Source: Paraburkholderia phytofirmans OLGA172 (GTDB lineage Bacteria; Pseudomonadota; Gammaproteobacteria; Burkholderiales; Burkholderiaceae). Taken from it: a stretch of 64,000 bases of DNA. How positions within the stretch are numbered: the first letter of the stretch is position 1; every line of letters starts with the position of its first letter. A program made the position numbers and the translations under genes. Shown in pieces: positions 53,383 to 64,000 of this stretch. Location of the stretch: positions 2,976,001-3,040,000 of the forward strand of contig NZ_CP014579.1 of NCBI RefSeq assembly GCF_001634365.1, given 5' to 3'. A model generated the notes under the pieces. That model had not been told where the DNA came from. It did no database searches and saw nothing but the letters and a program-made list of their open reading frames with translations.

Positions 53383-54630
53383 ATGAGCGACGCCGTGTCC
53401 AGGCAACCCAAGCGCTCCCGACGCGGGCTCATTCTGTTTGCAGTTATCGTGCTGGCGCTGATCGCGCTTGTCGTTGTCCACCTGTTGACCCAGAAGAAAC
53501 CCACACGCGAGGCCGCACCCATCGTCGTCACCGTGGCGCGCGTCACGCTCGGTTCGATGCCAGTGACGTTGAGCGAACTCGGCACGGTCACGCCGACCGC
53601 CACCGTGACCGTGCTGCCGCAGCTAAGCGGCTACCTCACGGCCGTCGGCTATCACGAAGGCGAGGAAGTACAGAAAGGCCAGTTCCTCGCCCAAATCGAT
53701 CCGCGCCAGTATCAGATCAGCAAGCAACAGGCTCAGGCGACGCTCGCCAAAGACCGGGCGTCGCTTGCCCAGGCACGTGCCGATCTTGCCCGCTACACGC
53801 AGTTGAACGAGCGCAAGTCGATCGCCCAGCAGACCTTCGCGGATCAGCAATTCCTCGTGCAGCAAGACGAGGCGGCGGTCCAGTCCGATCTCGCCAACAT
53901 CGCCCAGTTCGACCTCGACCTGACCTATTGCCGCATCACCGCGCCGGTCTCCGGCAAAGTCGGCCTGCGCCTGGTCGACCCGGGCAACTACGTGACGGCC
54001 TCATCGTCGACGGGGATCGTCGTCATCACCACCATCAAGCCGACCACCGTGCAGTTCACGGTGCCGCAGGACGCGCTGGCCTCCATCGTGCAGCGCCTGA
54101 ATGGCGGCGCGACCTTGCCGGTCACCGCGTATACCAGCGACAACGCGCGCGAGGTTGCCACAGGAACGCTTTACGCCGTCAGCAACCAGATGGCCACGGC
54201 GACCGGCACCGTCACCTTACGCGCCACATTCGCCAACGAGGACGAAGCGCTGTTCCCCAACGAGTTCGTCAACGTCAAGTTGCTGGTCGACACGCTGCAG
54301 AATGCCGTGCTGGTGCCAACCCCCGCCGTGCAAACCGGCGCGCCGGGCGACTTCGTCTATCTGGTCAACGCGGACAATACGGTCTCCGTGCACAAGGTCA
54401 AGCTCGGCCCGAGCGACGGCAAGAACACGGTCATCCTGTCCGGCCTCTCCCAAGGCAACCAGGTGGTCACGGATGGCACAGACCGCCTGAACGACGGCGC
54501 CAAAATCGAGGCGGCCAGGCCGAAGCCCGCAGCGGCCAATCCGGCGGCCAGCGGCGCCGCCGTGGAGCCTGCCGCCTCCAAACCCGCTGCAGCGTCCGCG
54601 GCGGCGCCGGCCAATGCTGCTTCGTCGTAG
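53383..54630 (+). CDS. mdtA: RND efflux periplasmic adaptor, MdtA-like
   Basis: 415 residues. It has an N-terminal membrane anchor (RRGLILFAVIVLALIALVVV, about residues 15-35), a lipoyl half 'TVLPQLSGYLTAVGYHEGEE', a helical hairpin with 'RADLARYTQLNERKSIAQQ', and a second lipoyl half 'LTYCRITAPVSGKVGLRLVD'. The last ~45 residues are an Ala/Pro-rich tail. GGAG sits 8 nt before the ATG. It connects the two inner-membrane pumps below to the outer-membrane factor. Confidence 0.92.
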   Translation: MSDAVSRQPKRSRRGLILFAVIVLALIALVVVHLLTQKKPTREAAPIVVTVARVTLGSMPVTLSELGTVTPTATVTVLPQLSGYLTAVGYHEGEEVQKGQFLAQIDPRQYQISKQQAQATLAKDRASLAQARADLARYTQLNERKSIAQQTFADQQFLVQQDEAAVQSDLANIAQFDLDLTYCRITAPVSGKVGLRLVDPGNYVTASSSTGIVVITTIKPTTVQFTVPQDALASIVQRLNGGATLPVTAYTSDNAREVATGTLYAVSNQMATATGTVTLRATFANEDEALFPNEFVNVKLLVDTLQNAVLVPTPAVQTGAPGDFVYLVNADNTVSVHKVKLGPSDGKNTVILSGLSQGNQVVTDGTDRLNDGAKIEAARPKPAAANPAASGAAVEPAASKPAAASAAAPANAASS

Positions 54631-54645
54631 CAGGCTCACGCGCCG

Positions 54646-57600
54646 ATGAATATTTCCCGTCTGTTTATTCTTCGACCAGTAGCCACGGTGCTGCTGATGA
54701 TCGCCCTCGTGCTGATTGGCCTCGTCGCCATGCGCGTGCTGCCGGTTTCATCGCTGCCCAGCGTCGACTATCCGACCATCCAGGTGCAGACGTTCTATCC
54801 GGGCGCGAGCCCGGACGTGATGGCCACCACGGTCACGGCGCCGCTCGAAGTGCAGTTGGGCGAGATCCCCGGCTTGCAACAGATGACGTCGTATAGCTCG
54901 GACGGCGCGTCGGTCATCACGCTGCAGTTCGATCTGTCGCTGAACCTCGACATCGCCGAGCAGAACGTCCAGCAGGCCATCAACGCCTCCAACAGCTACC
55001 TGCCGTCCGGCCTGCCGGCGCCGCCGACGTATGCAAAGGTCAATCCGGCCGACCAGCCGATCCTGACGCTCGCGGTCACGTCGAAATCGATGTCGCTGAC
55101 CCAGCTTGAGGACATCGCCAACAACCGCCTCGGCACCAAGATTTCCGAAGTGTCGGGCGTGGGCGTGGTCACGACGAGCGGCGGCAATGTGCCGGCCATT
55201 CGCGTCGAAGCGGACCCGCACAAGCTGGCCGCCTACGGCCTGAACATCGACGATCTGCGCACGCTGCTCAGCTATGTCAACGTCAGTCAGCCGAAGGGCA
55301 ATTTCGACGGCCCAGACCTCGATTACACGATCAACGGCAACGATCAGATCACCGATCCGAAGGACTATCTGGACACGGTGATCGCCTACCAGAACGGCGC
55401 CCCGGTGTTCATGCGCGACGTCGCGCGGGTCAGTCAGGCTGCTCAGGACGTCGAGCGCGGCGCCTGGTACAACGGCTCACCGGCCATCGTGCTCAACGTG
55501 CAGCGGCAACCGGGCGCGAACGTGATCGCGACCGTCAACCAGATCATGAAGCAACTGCCGCAGCTCGAATCCACGCTGCCGGCCGGCATGAAAGTGACGG
55601 TGGTGTCGGACACCACGGGCGTGATCCGCTCGTCGGTCTCAGACGCGGCGTTCGAACTGATTCTCGCCATCGTGCTGGTGGTCGCAGTGATCTTCGTATT
55701 CCTGCGCAACGTACCCGCCACGCTCATTCCGAGCATCTCGGTGCCGGTGTCGCTGATCGGCACCCTGGCTGTGATGTACCAGTTGAACTACTCGATCGAC
55801 AACCTCTCGCTGATGGCGCTCATCATCGCCACCGGCTTCGTGGTCGACGACTCGATCGTGATGATCGAGAACATCGTGCGCTATCTGGAGGAAGGCAAAA
55901 CACCGCTCGAAGCCGCGCTGGAAGGCGCGGGCCAGATCGGCTTCACGATTCTGTCGCTGACCATCTCGCTGATTGCCGTGCTGATTCCGCTGCTCTTCAT
56001 GGGCGGCGTGATCGGCCGTCTGTTCAGCGAATTCGCGGTGACGCTTGCCGTCACCATCGTGATCTCCGCAATCGTGTCGCTGACCGTGGTGCCGATGCTC
56101 TGTGCGCGCATGTTGCGCGCGCAGGCCGACCGTCATCCGAGTCGCTTCGAGCGGATCAGCGAGGGCCTGTTCGACAAAACGCTCGCCGCCTATGAGCGCG
56201 GCCTGCGCTGGGTGCTGGATCACCAGGTGCTGACGCTCGTGGTGGCCGTCGGCACGGTCGTGCTGACCGGCATCCTGTACGTGGTGATTCCGAAGGGCCT
56301 CTTTCCGGTGCAGGACGTCGGCGTGATCGAGGGGATTAGCGTAGCCGACAACTCGGTGTCGTACGCCGCGATGGTGAATCGCCAGGGCGCGCTCGCCGAT
56401 GCGATCCTGAAAGACCCCGATGTCACCTCGCTGACCTCCTACGTGGGTATCGACGGCACGAACTCGACGCTGAACAATGGCCGCTTCCTGATCAATCTTC
56501 GCGACCGCGACAAGCGTTCCGACACGGCGCAAGAGGTTGCCCGGCGTCTGCAACAGGAAGTCGCCAATGTGCCGGGCGTCAGGCTCTATATGCAGCCCGA
56601 GCAGGATCTGACGCTCGACACGACAGTCTCGCCGAATCAGTACAGCTTCGTGCTGCGCGGACCGAGCCAGCAGGCGTTCCAGAAGTACGTGCCGGAACTG
56701 GTAGCGAAGCTGAAGCAGATTCCGTCGCTTGCCGACGTGCAAAGCGACATGAATACCGACGGCCTCAGCGTGAACGTCGAGGTTAACCGGCAACTGGCGG
56801 CGCGCTTCGGCATTACGCCCGCGACGATCGACAACGCGCTGTACGACGCGCTCGGCCAGCGCATTGTCTCGACCATCTTCGAGCAGTCGAACCAGTACCG
56901 CGTGATTCTCGTCGCCAAACCGGAAGCGTTGCCGAATGTGCAGTCGATCGGCAATCTGTATCTGCCGAGTCAGACCAGCAGCACGGGCCAGGTGCCGCTA
57001 TCGGGCATCGCGAAGATCCAGATCACGAAGTCGCCGCTCGTGATCAGCCATCTCGCGCAGTTCCCATCGGTCACCATCTCGTTCAATCTCGCGAAGGATG
57101 CGTCGCTGAGCACGGCGGTCAAAGCCATCCATCAGGCCGAACAGTCGGTGAATCTGCCGCCGTCGATCACCTCGTCGCTGCAGGGCGCGGCCCAGGCATT
57201 CGAAGATTCGCTGTCGAGCGAAGTCTATCTGCTGATCGCGGCGCTGGTGGCGGTGTATATCGTGCTCGGCGTGCTCTATGAGAGTTTCATCCACCCGGTA
57301 ACGATTCTCTCCACCCTGCCCTCGGCGGGTATCGGTGCGCTGCTCGCGCTGATGATCGCCGGCAGCGACCTGGATGTGATCGGCATTATCGGTATCGTGC
57401 TGCTCATCGGTATCGTCAAGAAGAACGCCATCATGATGGTGGACTTCGCGCTGGACGCCGAGCGCAATCACGGCAAGCCGCCGCGCGAGGCGATCTTCGA
57501 AGCGTCGCTCTTGCGTTTCCGCCCGATCCTGATGACCACCCTCGCCGCCATGCTCGGCGCGCTGCCGATGCTGCTCGGCAGCGGCACGGGTTCGGAATTG

Positions 57601-57777
57601 CGCCGGCCGCTGGGTCTCGCGATCATCGGCGGTCTGACGCTGAGCCAGGTGCTGACGCTCTTCACCACGCCCGTGATCTATCTGTTCTTCGACAGAATGG
57701 CCGAGCGTACGAGACGCTGGCGCAACCGCAATAAACCGGAGAGTTCGCCTCCTGGCGGTGCGGAGGAAACGCCGTGA
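54646..57777 (+). CDS. mdtB: RND efflux permease, MdtB-like
   Basis: 1043-residue proton-driven pump of the heavy-metal-independent (HAE1/MdtB) type. '[20 protein letters not shown]' opens the first membrane helix. The proton-relay aspartates are in '[14 protein letters not shown]', and the fifth/sixth-helix '[20 protein letters not shown]' and late '[18 protein letters not shown]' are standard. It starts 15 bp after mdtA and overlaps the next permease (GTGA). The presence of two different permeases marks the MdtBC heteromeric class. Confidence 0.93.
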   Translation: MNISRLFILRPVATVLLMIALVLIGLVAMRVLPVSSLPSVDYPTIQVQTFYPGASPDVMATTVTAPLEVQLGEIPGLQQMTSYSSDGASVITLQFDLSLNLDIAEQNVQQAINASNSYLPSGLPAPPTYAKVNPADQPILTLAVTSKSMSLTQLEDIANNRLGTKISEVSGVGVVTTSGGNVPAIRVEADPHKLAAYGLNIDDLRTLLSYVNVSQPKGNFDGPDLDYTINGNDQITDPKDYLDTVIAYQNGAPVFMRDVARVSQAAQDVERGAWYNGSPAIVLNVQRQPGANVIATVNQIMKQLPQLESTLPAGMKVTVVSDTTGVIRSSVSDAAFELILAIVLVVAVIFVFLRNVPATLIPSISVPVSLIGTLAVMYQLNYSIDNLSLMALIIATGFVVDDSIVMIENIVRYLEEGKTPLEAALEGAGQIGFTILSLTISLIAVLIPLLFMGGVIGRLFSEFAVTLAVTIVISAIVSLTVVPMLCARMLRAQADRHPSRFERISEGLFDKTLAAYERGLRWVLDHQVLTLVVAVGTVVLTGILYVVIPKGLFPVQDVGVIEGISVADNSVSYAAMVNRQGALADAILKDPDVTSLTSYVGIDGTNSTLNNGRFLINLRDRDKRSDTAQEVARRLQQEVANVPGVRLYMQPEQDLTLDTTVSPNQYSFVLRGPSQQAFQKYVPELVAKLKQIPSLADVQSDMNTDGLSVNVEVNRQLAARFGITPATIDNALYDALGQRIVSTIFEQSNQYRVILVAKPEALPNVQSIGNLYLPSQTSSTGQVPLSGIAKIQITKSPLVISHLAQFPSVTISFNLAKDASLSTAVKAIHQAEQSVNLPPSITSSLQGAAQAFEDSLSSEVYLLIAALVAVYIVLGVLYESFIHPVTILSTLPSAGIGALLALMIAGSDLDVIGIIGIVLLIGIVKKNAIMMVDFALDAERNHGKPPREAIFEASLLRFRPILMTTLAAMLGALPMLLGSGTGSELRRPLGLAIIGGLTLSQVLTLFTTPVIYLFFDRMAERTRRWRNRNKPESSPPGGAEETP

Positions 57778-60700
57778 ACATCTCGGCGCTATTCATCCGG
57801 CGGCCTGTCGCGACCACGCTTCTGGCCGTCGCGATCCTGATCTCCGGGGCGCTCGCCTACTTCCGGCTGCCGGTTGCGCCGTTGCCGAACATCGCCTTTC
57901 CGGTCATCGTGGTGCAGGCGAACATGGCCGGCGCGAGCCCGGACATCATGGGGACCACGGTGGCCGAGCCGCTCGAGCGGCGGCTCGCCACCATTGCCGA
58001 CGTTGAAGAACTGACTTCGATCAGCTCCGTCGGCTCGTCAGTGATCGTGGTCGAGTTCGGCCTGAAGCGCGACATCAACGGCGCCGCGCGCGACGTCGAA
58101 GCAGCCATCCAGGCAGCGCGAGCCGACTTGCCGACCACGCTGCGCAGCAACCCGAGCTATCGCCAGTACAACCCGGCGGATGCGCCGATCATGGTGCTCT
58201 CGCTGACGTCGGACACGCTCACCAAGGCACAGCTCTACGACTCCGCGGACTCGGTGATCCAGCAGCAACTCTCGCAAGTCCAGGGGGTGGGCCAGATCAC
58301 GCTTGGCGGCGGCGCATTGCCTTCGGTACGTGTGGAATTGCAGCCGGGTAAGCTGAACAGCTACGGCATCGGTCTGGAAGACGTGCGCGCGGCGATCAGC
58401 GCCGCCAACGCCGACAGCGCGAAGGGCCATCTCGACGAGGGCGACCAGCGCTACGTGGTCACGTCCAACGACCAGATCACGCATGCCGCGCCGTATCGCG
58501 ACCTGGTGGTCGCCTACCGCAACGGCGCGCCGGTCCAGTTGCGCGACGTGGCCGAGGTCAAGGATTCGAACGAAAACATCCGCAATGCCGGCCTCTTCAA
58601 CGGCAAGTCCGCCATCCTAGTTATCGTGTATCCGATGCCCGGCAGCAATATCGTGAGCACCGTCGCGCAGATCCGCCAGGTCCTGCCGTCAATCGAGGCG
58701 ACACTGCCGAGCAGCGTGCATGTGGGCATCGCGATCGACCGCTCGGAGTCGGTCAGAGCGTCGGTGGGCGACACCGAGCGCACGCTGTTCATCGCCGTGC
58801 TGCTGGTGGTGGGCGTCGTGTTCATTTTCCTGCAGTCGCCGCGCGCCACGCTGGTGCCGGCCGTCGCGCTGCCGCTCTCGATCGTGGGCACCTTCGGGCC
58901 GATGTACCTGCTCGGCTACAGCATCGACAACCTTTCGCTGATGGCGCTCACCATCGGTACCGGCTTCGTGGTCGACGACGCGGTGGTGGTGCTGGAAAAC
59001 ATCGTGCGTCATATGGAGTTGGGGCTCAGTCCGAAAGAGGCCGCCTTGAAAGGCAGCGGCGAGGTGGGGTTCACAGTGATCTCGATGAGCCTGTCGCTGA
59101 TCGCGGTGTTTCTCCCGATCATGCTGATGCCGGGTGTGGTCGGCCTGCTGTTCCATGAGTTCGCGGTCACGCTGTCCATCGCCATCCTGATCTCGCTGGT
59201 GATTTCGCTGACAGTCACGCCGGCCATGTGCGCCTACGTGCTGAGCCGCGACAACGCAGGGCATTCGAAAGCGCGATGGGCGATGTGGGTCGAAAAGCAG
59301 TTCGATCGCTTCAAGAATGCCTACGCGCACTCGCTTACGGCTGTACTGGACCACGCGCTACTGGTCATCCTGCTGTTGATTGGTCTGCTGGTGGGCAACG
59401 TGTTCCTGTTCAAGCTGGTGCCGGCCACCTTCTTTCCCGAGCAGGACACGGGCATTCTGATTGGACAGATCATCGCCGACCAGAGCATCTCCTTTCCGGC
59501 GATGCAAAAGAAGCTCACGCAATTGCAGGAGATCGTGCAGAAGGATCCGGCAGTGGCCTCGGTAGCGGGCTTTACGGGCGGCCGCGCGCTCAATACCGCC
59601 AACGTGTTTATCGAACTCAAGCCGCTGGCGCAACGCCACGCCACGGCCACCGACGTCGTGAACCGCCTGCGGCCCAAGCTCAATGCGGTCTCGGGCGCCC
59701 GGCTCTTTATCCAGGCACAGCAGGATCTGCGAATCGGCGGACGGCAATCCGCTGCCGAGTATCAGTACACGCTCACCAGCGACGATTCCGCCGCGCTGTT
59801 CAAGTGGACACCGCTACTCGTCGCCGCGCTCGGCAAGGAGCACGCGCAGTTGCTCGACGTGAACTCGGACTTGCAGCAAAACGGTCTCCAGACCTACGTC
59901 ACCATCAATCGCTCGACGGCGGCGCGCTACGGCTTTGCGCCGAACCAGGTCGACAACGTGCTGTATGACGCGTTCGGCCAACGCACGGTGTCGACCATCT
60001 ACAACCCGCTCAATCAGTATTTCGTGGTGATGGAGGTGGCGCCGGATTATTGGCAATACCCGCTAACGCTCAAACAGATTTACCTGAGCAGGGCGTCGGG
60101 CAACGCTACCGGCACGGCGGCCACGCAGATGCCGGGTGCCACGGTGTCGGGCGTGACCGTGGCGACCGAAGCAAGTGCGACCACGAACGCACTCAACTCG
60201 AACGCCCAAGCCAACGCGACCACCAACAGCATTGCCAATAGCAAGGGCGGCAGTTCGACCGGCAGTGCGGACAGCACGTCGGCGGAAACCATGGTGCCGC
60301 TGGCGGCGCTGGCTTCGTTCTCGAACAGCCATACGTCAACGCAGGTGAACCACCAGAGCGGCCTCGTGGCCGCGACGATTTCGTTCAACCTGCCAGCGGG
60401 CGGTTCGTTGAGCAAGGTGGGCGTGGCGATCAACAACACGATCCGCGAGATCGGCATGCCCGCCAGCATCCACGGATCGTTTGCCGGCGCCGCGGCGGCC
60501 TACTCGCAGTCCATGGGTACGGTGCCGCTGCTGATCCTGGCGGCGCTCGGCGTGGTGTATATCGTGCTCGGCGTGTTGTACGAAAGCTCGATCCACCCGC
60601 TGACCATCCTGTCGACGCTGCCGTCCGCGGGCATCGGTGCGACGCTGGCATTGCTGATTTTCGGCACACCGTTCTCGGTGATCGCGTTGATCGGCATCAT

Positions 60701-61085
60701 CCTGCTGATCGGTATCGTCAAGAAGAACGGCATCATGATGGTCGACGTCGCGATCCACTTGCAGCGCAGCGAAGGCATGCCGGCGAAGGATGCGATTCAC
60801 TCGGCCGCCGTGGTCCGTCTGCGGCCGATCATGATGACCACATTCGCCGCCGTGCTCGGCGCGGTGCCGCTGGCCATCGGCATTGGCCAGGGCGCGTCGC
60901 TGCGCCAACCGCTCGGTATCACGGTGATGGGCGGCCTGATCCTGAGTCAGGTCTTTACCTTGTACACAACGCCGGTGATCTACCTCTACCTCGACCGCTT
61001 GCGTTTCAAGCTGGTTAGATGGTCTGCAAACCTGCCATGGAATCGCGACGCGCAGCGACCCGGACAACCGGATACGAGGGCATGA
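57774..61085 (+). CDS. mdtC: RND efflux permease, MdtC-like, with low-complexity insertion
   Basis: 1103 residues, about 60-80 longer than typical MdtC. Landmarks are '[20 protein letters not shown]', '[20 protein letters not shown]' and '[20 protein letters not shown]'. The extra length is one block, about residues 774-838, rich in Thr/Asn/Ser/Ala/Gly, inserted in the C-terminal periplasmic porter/docking region between KQIYLSR and [10 protein letters not shown]. The MdtB neighbour has only a few residues at this point. GTG start with GGAGG, overlapping mdtB; its stop overlaps the next gene. Confidence 0.92.
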   Translation: MNISALFIRRPVATTLLAVAILISGALAYFRLPVAPLPNIAFPVIVVQANMAGASPDIMGTTVAEPLERRLATIADVEELTSISSVGSSVIVVEFGLKRDINGAARDVEAAIQAARADLPTTLRSNPSYRQYNPADAPIMVLSLTSDTLTKAQLYDSADSVIQQQLSQVQGVGQITLGGGALPSVRVELQPGKLNSYGIGLEDVRAAISAANADSAKGHLDEGDQRYVVTSNDQITHAAPYRDLVVAYRNGAPVQLRDVAEVKDSNENIRNAGLFNGKSAILVIVYPMPGSNIVSTVAQIRQVLPSIEATLPSSVHVGIAIDRSESVRASVGDTERTLFIAVLLVVGVVFIFLQSPRATLVPAVALPLSIVGTFGPMYLLGYSIDNLSLMALTIGTGFVVDDAVVVLENIVRHMELGLSPKEAALKGSGEVGFTVISMSLSLIAVFLPIMLMPGVVGLLFHEFAVTLSIAILISLVISLTVTPAMCAYVLSRDNAGHSKARWAMWVEKQFDRFKNAYAHSLTAVLDHALLVILLLIGLLVGNVFLFKLVPATFFPEQDTGILIGQIIADQSISFPAMQKKLTQLQEIVQKDPAVASVAGFTGGRALNTANVFIELKPLAQRHATATDVVNRLRPKLNAVSGARLFIQAQQDLRIGGRQSAAEYQYTLTSDDSAALFKWTPLLVAALGKEHAQLLDVNSDLQQNGLQTYVTINRSTAARYGFAPNQVDNVLYDAFGQRTVSTIYNPLNQYFVVMEVAPDYWQYPLTLKQIYLSRASGNATGTAATQMPGATVSGVTVATEASATTNALNSNAQANATTNSIANSKGGSSTGSADSTSAETMVPLAALASFSNSHTSTQVNHQSGLVAATISFNLPAGGSLSKVGVAINNTIREIGMPASIHGSFAGAAAAYSQSMGTVPLLILAALGVVYIVLGVLYESSIHPLTILSTLPSAGIGATLALLIFGTPFSVIALIGIILLIGIVKKNGIMMVDVAIHLQRSEGMPAKDAIHSAAVVRLRPIMMTTFAAVLGAVPLAIGIGQGASLRQPLGITVMGGLILSQVFTLYTTPVIYLYLDRLRFKLVRWSANLPWNRDAQRPGQPDTRA

Positions 61086-62713
61086 CGATGAAGATTTCCC
61101 GTAACCGCTTTGGGACGCTAAGTGAGCCACCTGGCGGCCCGCTTAGTGGCCCACTCAGTGGCCCGCTCAGTGGCCCACTCAGAGGCCCGCTCAGTGGCCC
61201 ACTTAACCGCGTTGGCCGCCCTGGCCGCCCTGGCCCGCTTCGACAGCTGGTCGTCGCGACGCTAGCCCTGCTGGCTAGCGGCTGCACGGTCGGCCCGAAC
61301 TACCACCGGCCGCAAGTCAACGTGCCTGCCACCTACTCGGAGTTGCCGGGCTGGACGCAAGCCGAGCCCGCGGCGGAGAAACCGAAAGGCGACTGGTGGA
61401 CGGCATTCAACGATCCGCTGATCGACCAGCTCGAACCGCTGGTGTCGGTGTCGAACCAGACCGTGCGCGCGAGCTACGCAAACTATCAGGAAGCGCTCGC
61501 GGAAGTGCGGGCGGCGCATGCCAGCCTGTTTCCGACCATCGGCGCAACCGGTTCGGCCACCAGGGCGCGTGCCGCGAGCGGCAATGCGGCCAGAGTGGTC
61601 AACTCGGGCTCGCTGGAAGGCGACATCAGCTGGGCGCCTGACCTGTGGGGCCTGGTGCGGCGCACGATCGAAGAAAACGCCGCGACGGCGCAATCGAGCG
61701 AAGCGACGCTCGCCAATGCAACGCTCTCCGAGCAGGTGGCGCTGGCCACGGCGATCATCGAACTGCGCACCAGCGACGCCAATATCGACCTCCTGCAAAG
61801 GACGGTCGTGGCCTACCAGCACTATCTGGACGTCGTGTCCGACCAGGATCAGGCGGGCACCATCCCGCCGTCCGACGTGATCACTGCCCGCACCCAGCTC
61901 GAGACGGCGCAGTCCAATCTGATCGCGCTCGGCGTGGCGCGCGCTCACGACGCGCACGCGATCGCCGTGTTGGTGGGCAAGAATCCGGAAGAGCTGTCGA
62001 TTACGCACAGCACCGCGATGCCGACGCTGCCGAGCGTGCCCGTCGGCGTGCCATCGACGCTGCTCGAACGCCGGCCCGACATCGCCGCCGCAGAACGCAA
62101 AATGGCTGCGCAAAACGCGGCGATCGGCGTGGCGGTGTCGGCTTATTACCCGGCGGTTTCCCTCTCCGGGCTGGCCGGCTTCACGCAGTCGCCGTTGTCC
62201 GGTTTGCTGAACGTGGCCAACTACGTCTGGTCGCTGGGCGGCAGCGCCACCGAAACGCTTTTCGACGGCGGCTTGCGCAGCGCCGACGTCGACGCGGCGA
62301 AAGCCGCCTACGACGCGGCCGTCGCCAACTACCGGGGCACGGTGCTGGCAGCGTTCCAGAACGTTGAAGACGACTTGAGCGGGTTGCGAATCCTGGCCGA
62401 GCAATCGGTCGTCCTGGACACGGCCGTGCGAGACGCAACCCGTGGCGCCGAGATCGCTTTCAACGAGTATCAAGCCGGTACGGTGGACTACACGACGGTG
62501 GCCACCGCGCAGGCCACACAGTTGAGCACTCAGCAGACCGCGCTGAATGTTCAGGAGACGCGCCTGCTGGACGCGGCGTCGCTATTCGGCGATCTGGGCG
62601 GTGGCTGGTCGGCGGACGCGCTGCATGATCCGCGGCATCCGGAGAGGCAGCAAACAGCGCCTGCGCAGACGGGGAACGCGGCTGCGGGGACTGTTGACGC
62701 GAAGGTGCAGTGA
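61082..62713 (+). CDS. RND outer-membrane efflux lipoprotein (NodT family) with repeat-extended leader
   Basis: 543 residues. Similar to the OprM/NodT protein at 25335: lipobox LLASGC, then TVGPNYHRPQVNVP, and 'LLERRPDIAAAERKMAAQNA' later. The N-terminus before the hydrophobic core is unusually long (about 50 residues), because six 12-bp units encode (SGPL)n-like repeats, followed by RPGRPG. ATG 61082 overlaps the mdtC stop; ATG 61088 has better spacing from GAGGGC. It completes the tripartite pump. Confidence 0.9.
   Translation: MTMKISRNRFGTLSEPPGGPLSGPLSGPLSGPLRGPLSGPLNRVGRPGRPGPLRQLVVATLALLASGCTVGPNYHRPQVNVPATYSELPGWTQAEPAAEKPKGDWWTAFNDPLIDQLEPLVSVSNQTVRASYANYQEALAEVRAAHASLFPTIGATGSATRARAASGNAARVVNSGSLEGDISWAPDLWGLVRRTIEENAATAQSSEATLANATLSEQVALATAIIELRTSDANIDLLQRTVVAYQHYLDVVSDQDQAGTIPPSDVITARTQLETAQSNLIALGVARAHDAHAIAVLVGKNPEELSITHSTAMPTLPSVPVGVPSTLLERRPDIAAAERKMAAQNAAIGVAVSAYYPAVSLSGLAGFTQSPLSGLLNVANYVWSLGGSATETLFDGGLRSADVDAAKAAYDAAVANYRGTVLAAFQNVEDDLSGLRILAEQSVVLDTAVRDATRGAEIAFNEYQAGTVDYTTVATAQATQLSTQQTALNVQETRLLDAASLFGDLGGGWSADALHDPRHPERQQTAPAQTGNAAAGTVDAKVQ
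61136..61207 (+). repeat. Six 12-bp coding repeats
   Basis: Units of GGCCC[G/A]CT[T/C]AG[T/A], the last degenerate, encode GPLS repeats in the signal-peptide n-region of the outer-membrane factor. Length changes would keep the frame. Confidence 0.92.
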
Positions 62714-62714
62714 T

Positions 62715-62914
62715 TCACGGCATCTCCAATGCTAGACGTTCCGGACAGAGCGACTCCAGGAAATCACGTGCGCCGAAGGCCTCGCCGGCGCTGAAGACAC
62801 CCGCCCCGTGGACCTGCCCACTGACGACACGTATGGCCGCTTCAACCACCATGGGCGCTGATTGCGTAGATATCCTGACCGCTTGCCGACAAACGACGTT
62901 CGTTGCCTCCCGAG
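62715..62914 (-). pseudogene. Saccharopine-dehydrogenase-like C-terminal remnant
   Basis: The frame ending 62715-62717 reads SAPMVVEAAIRVVSGQVHGA, GVFSAGEAFGARDFLESL and CPERLALEMP. Just upstream another frame gives NERRLSASGQDIYAIS, the expected preceding segment, so a frameshift lies near 62860. This resembles the end of saccharopine-dehydrogenase-like oxidoreductases. The rest of the gene is missing. Confidence 0.6.
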
Positions 62915-62976
62915 CGCACGACCACCTCGACCACCTCGACCAGGACGGTTTGTGAGGAGCGTCCGCTCTCTCATGG

Positions 62977-63591
62977 TCATTGCGGCACCGGCAGGCCGAG
63001 CCGCCACGTCAGATTGCCCCGCGCGCGCGTTTCGCAGCGGGTATGAAAAAAATCGGTGTGATAGATGCGCGGACGTGCCAGCAGGTTGCCCAGAAACGTC
63101 CGTTCGCGCATGTCGTAGGCGCGGTCGTCAAGGTCGGGACGTTCCGCCCGCAGGCGCATCCCGTCCTCGCGAAAACGGTCCCGTCGACCACCCAGCACCG
63201 CAAGATCGATATCGCAGGCGAAGCGATCGTCCAATCCAGCCGGCACACGCGTATGCCGGGTCGCCAGGATCATTTCGCAGATGCGCTCGCCCGCAGCGAT
63301 ACGGTCATCTGCCCATTGCCGGAACCAGTCCGCGCTGCGTTGCTCATTGTCCCGCGCGCCGGGAACGTAGACCACGTCGTGGCACCACAGTGCAAGTTCC
63401 ACGGCATCGGCATGAGGAATCGCGCTACGCGCCTGGTCGAGATAGTGCATGCAGCGGCGGATATGGCGCAGCGTGTGGTAATGACGCGCCGGTTCGGCAT
63501 AAAGCCGCGCCAGGTCGGCATAGGCGGCCTCGGCGCGCAAGCCGCCGCTGCGTGACCACAATGCGATGAAGCGCGCTTGCGTCTGGCTCAT
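62977..63591 (-). CDS. HD-domain predicted phosphohydrolase
   Basis: 204 residues. Metal-ligand pattern of HD-type hydrolases: His37/His39/His43 in 'RHYHTLRHIRRCMHYLD' and H71-D72 in 'ELALWCHDVVYVPGARDNE', followed by 'EQRSADWF'. The start at 63591 is preferred over the longer reading, which adds 55 unlikely residues. Related proteins are common in proteobacteria, often misnamed after a receptor subunit. Substrate unknown. Confidence 0.8.
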   Translation of the reverse strand: MSQTQARFIALWSRSGGLRAEAAYADLARLYAEPARHYHTLRHIRRCMHYLDQARSAIPHADAVELALWCHDVVYVPGARDNEQRSADWFRQWADDRIAAGERICEMILATRHTRVPAGLDDRFACDIDLAVLGGRRDRFREDGMRLRAERPDLDDRAYDMRERTFLGNLLARPRIYHTDFFHTRCETRARGNLTWRLGLPVPQ

Positions 63592-63682
63592 CCCCGCCCC
63601 TTTCCACCCTGCACGGATGTGTGACCGTTCGGCGCCGTATCCATCATGACGTCGTTGCTTTGCGCCAATCCAGGCGCGATGC

Positions 63683-64000
63683 TCAAAGAAACTCCTCGCG
63701 AATGTCGATACTCGAACGTTGCCCGATGTTCTGGTAGTGATGCATGAGCCAGGCATCGGCCTCGCGCCGCCCGTTATCGCGCAGTCCGCAAAGGAAATCC
63801 CAATCCGCGTTGTACTTGCTGGACACGCTGAGCGCGCACATCGCCTCGTCGGATCGAATGGAATGGATCAGCATTTCCTTCATCTCGTCGCGATCGACTT
63901 TGCCTTGCTGGATCAGATCGGTGACGAAGGCGATCGCGCGCATCTCACGCATCAGCGACGAGTTGAAGCTGATTTCGCTGACGCGGTTAAGGATGTCCGC
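63683..64000 (-). CDS. Patatin-like phospholipase, C-terminal part (5' end beyond window)
   Basis: The last 105 residues of a gene entering from the right edge. 'RVSEISFNSSLMREMRAIAF', 'SVSSKYNADWDFLCGLRDNG' and 'ADAWLMHHYQNIGQRSSID' match the C-terminal region (DUF3734) of bacterial patatin-like phospholipases. The catalytic GxSxG part lies outside the window, so activity cannot be judged. Confidence 0.8.
   Translation of the reverse strand, partial: ADILNRVSEISFNSSLMREMRAIAFVTDLIQQGKVDRDEMKEMLIHSIRSDEAMCALSVSSKYNADWDFLCGLRDNGRREADAWLMHHYQNIGQRSSIDIREEFL

Noticed and set aside
53262..54896. 544-codon frame overlapping mdtA in another frame
   Set aside because: Arg-rich shadow; the MdtA frame has anchor, lipoyl halves and a ribosome site.

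Overview
The window looks like a chromosomal segment of a Burkholderiaceae bacterium, most likely Paraburkholderia or Burkholderia. The reasons are the high GC content, two small exported DUF4148 proteins, the MarR/FUSC/DUF1656/HlyD/outer-membrane-factor cluster, and the overall gene repertoire. I saw no rRNA, tRNA, CRISPR array, prophage or intact insertion sequence. The assignment rests on reading translations and motifs; no database search was run.

Layout, left half. Bases 1-6674 (minus) hold a translationally coupled DUF2138 / DUF1175 / alpha-2-macroglobulin operon of the E. coli yfaA-yfaT-yfaS or Pseudomonas mag type, cut by the left edge. Bases 7163-10190 (minus) are an amino-acid catabolic block: an ALDH7-type aldehyde dehydrogenase (amaB-like), a DAO-type FAD oxidoreductase and a decayed aminotransferase. 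A FAS1-like dehydratase, a putative 2OG-Fe(II) oxygenase and a FUSC transporter follow. Bases 14996-18772 (minus) are an Rhs-type polymorphic-toxin island. A secreted Rhs gene, broken by one amber codon and one frameshift, is followed by three related small genes that look like immunity genes, two of them preceded by orphan toxin-tip fragments in tandem units of about 550 bp. Then come cbtB-cbtA behind a cobalamin riboswitch, a histidine phosphatase, and a five-gene MarR-controlled efflux operon (21467-26870). An IorB/IorA-type molybdenum hydroxylase and a divergent LysR/ALDH pair follow.

Layout, right half. Bases 32.5-40 kb are a loose accessory stretch of small exported or unknown proteins, simple-sequence repeats, a 27-bp perfect inverted repeat and gene remnants. 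After that come a cyclic-nucleotide-binding/thioredoxin-reductase-like fusion, psuG, and a XapX/amidohydrolase/DoxX/glyoxalase-like operon. Next are an isochorismatase-family hydrolase and a LysR regulator, a DUF2242 lipoprotein, a VanB-like reductase lacking its iron-sulfur domain, and mug. Bases 53383-62713 encode a complete tripartite RND efflux operon of the MdtABC type plus its outer-membrane factor. An HD-domain protein and the end of a patatin-like phospholipase close the window.

Recurring themes. At least six gene remnants lie between intact genes: an aminotransferase, a sugar ABC permease, FdhF-like, MetC-like and saccharopine-dehydrogenase-like C-termini, and a LysR N-terminus. Two neighbouring macroglobulin-operon genes carry the same 35-nt in-frame coding repeat. 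Two proteins of the RND operon carry low-complexity insertions.
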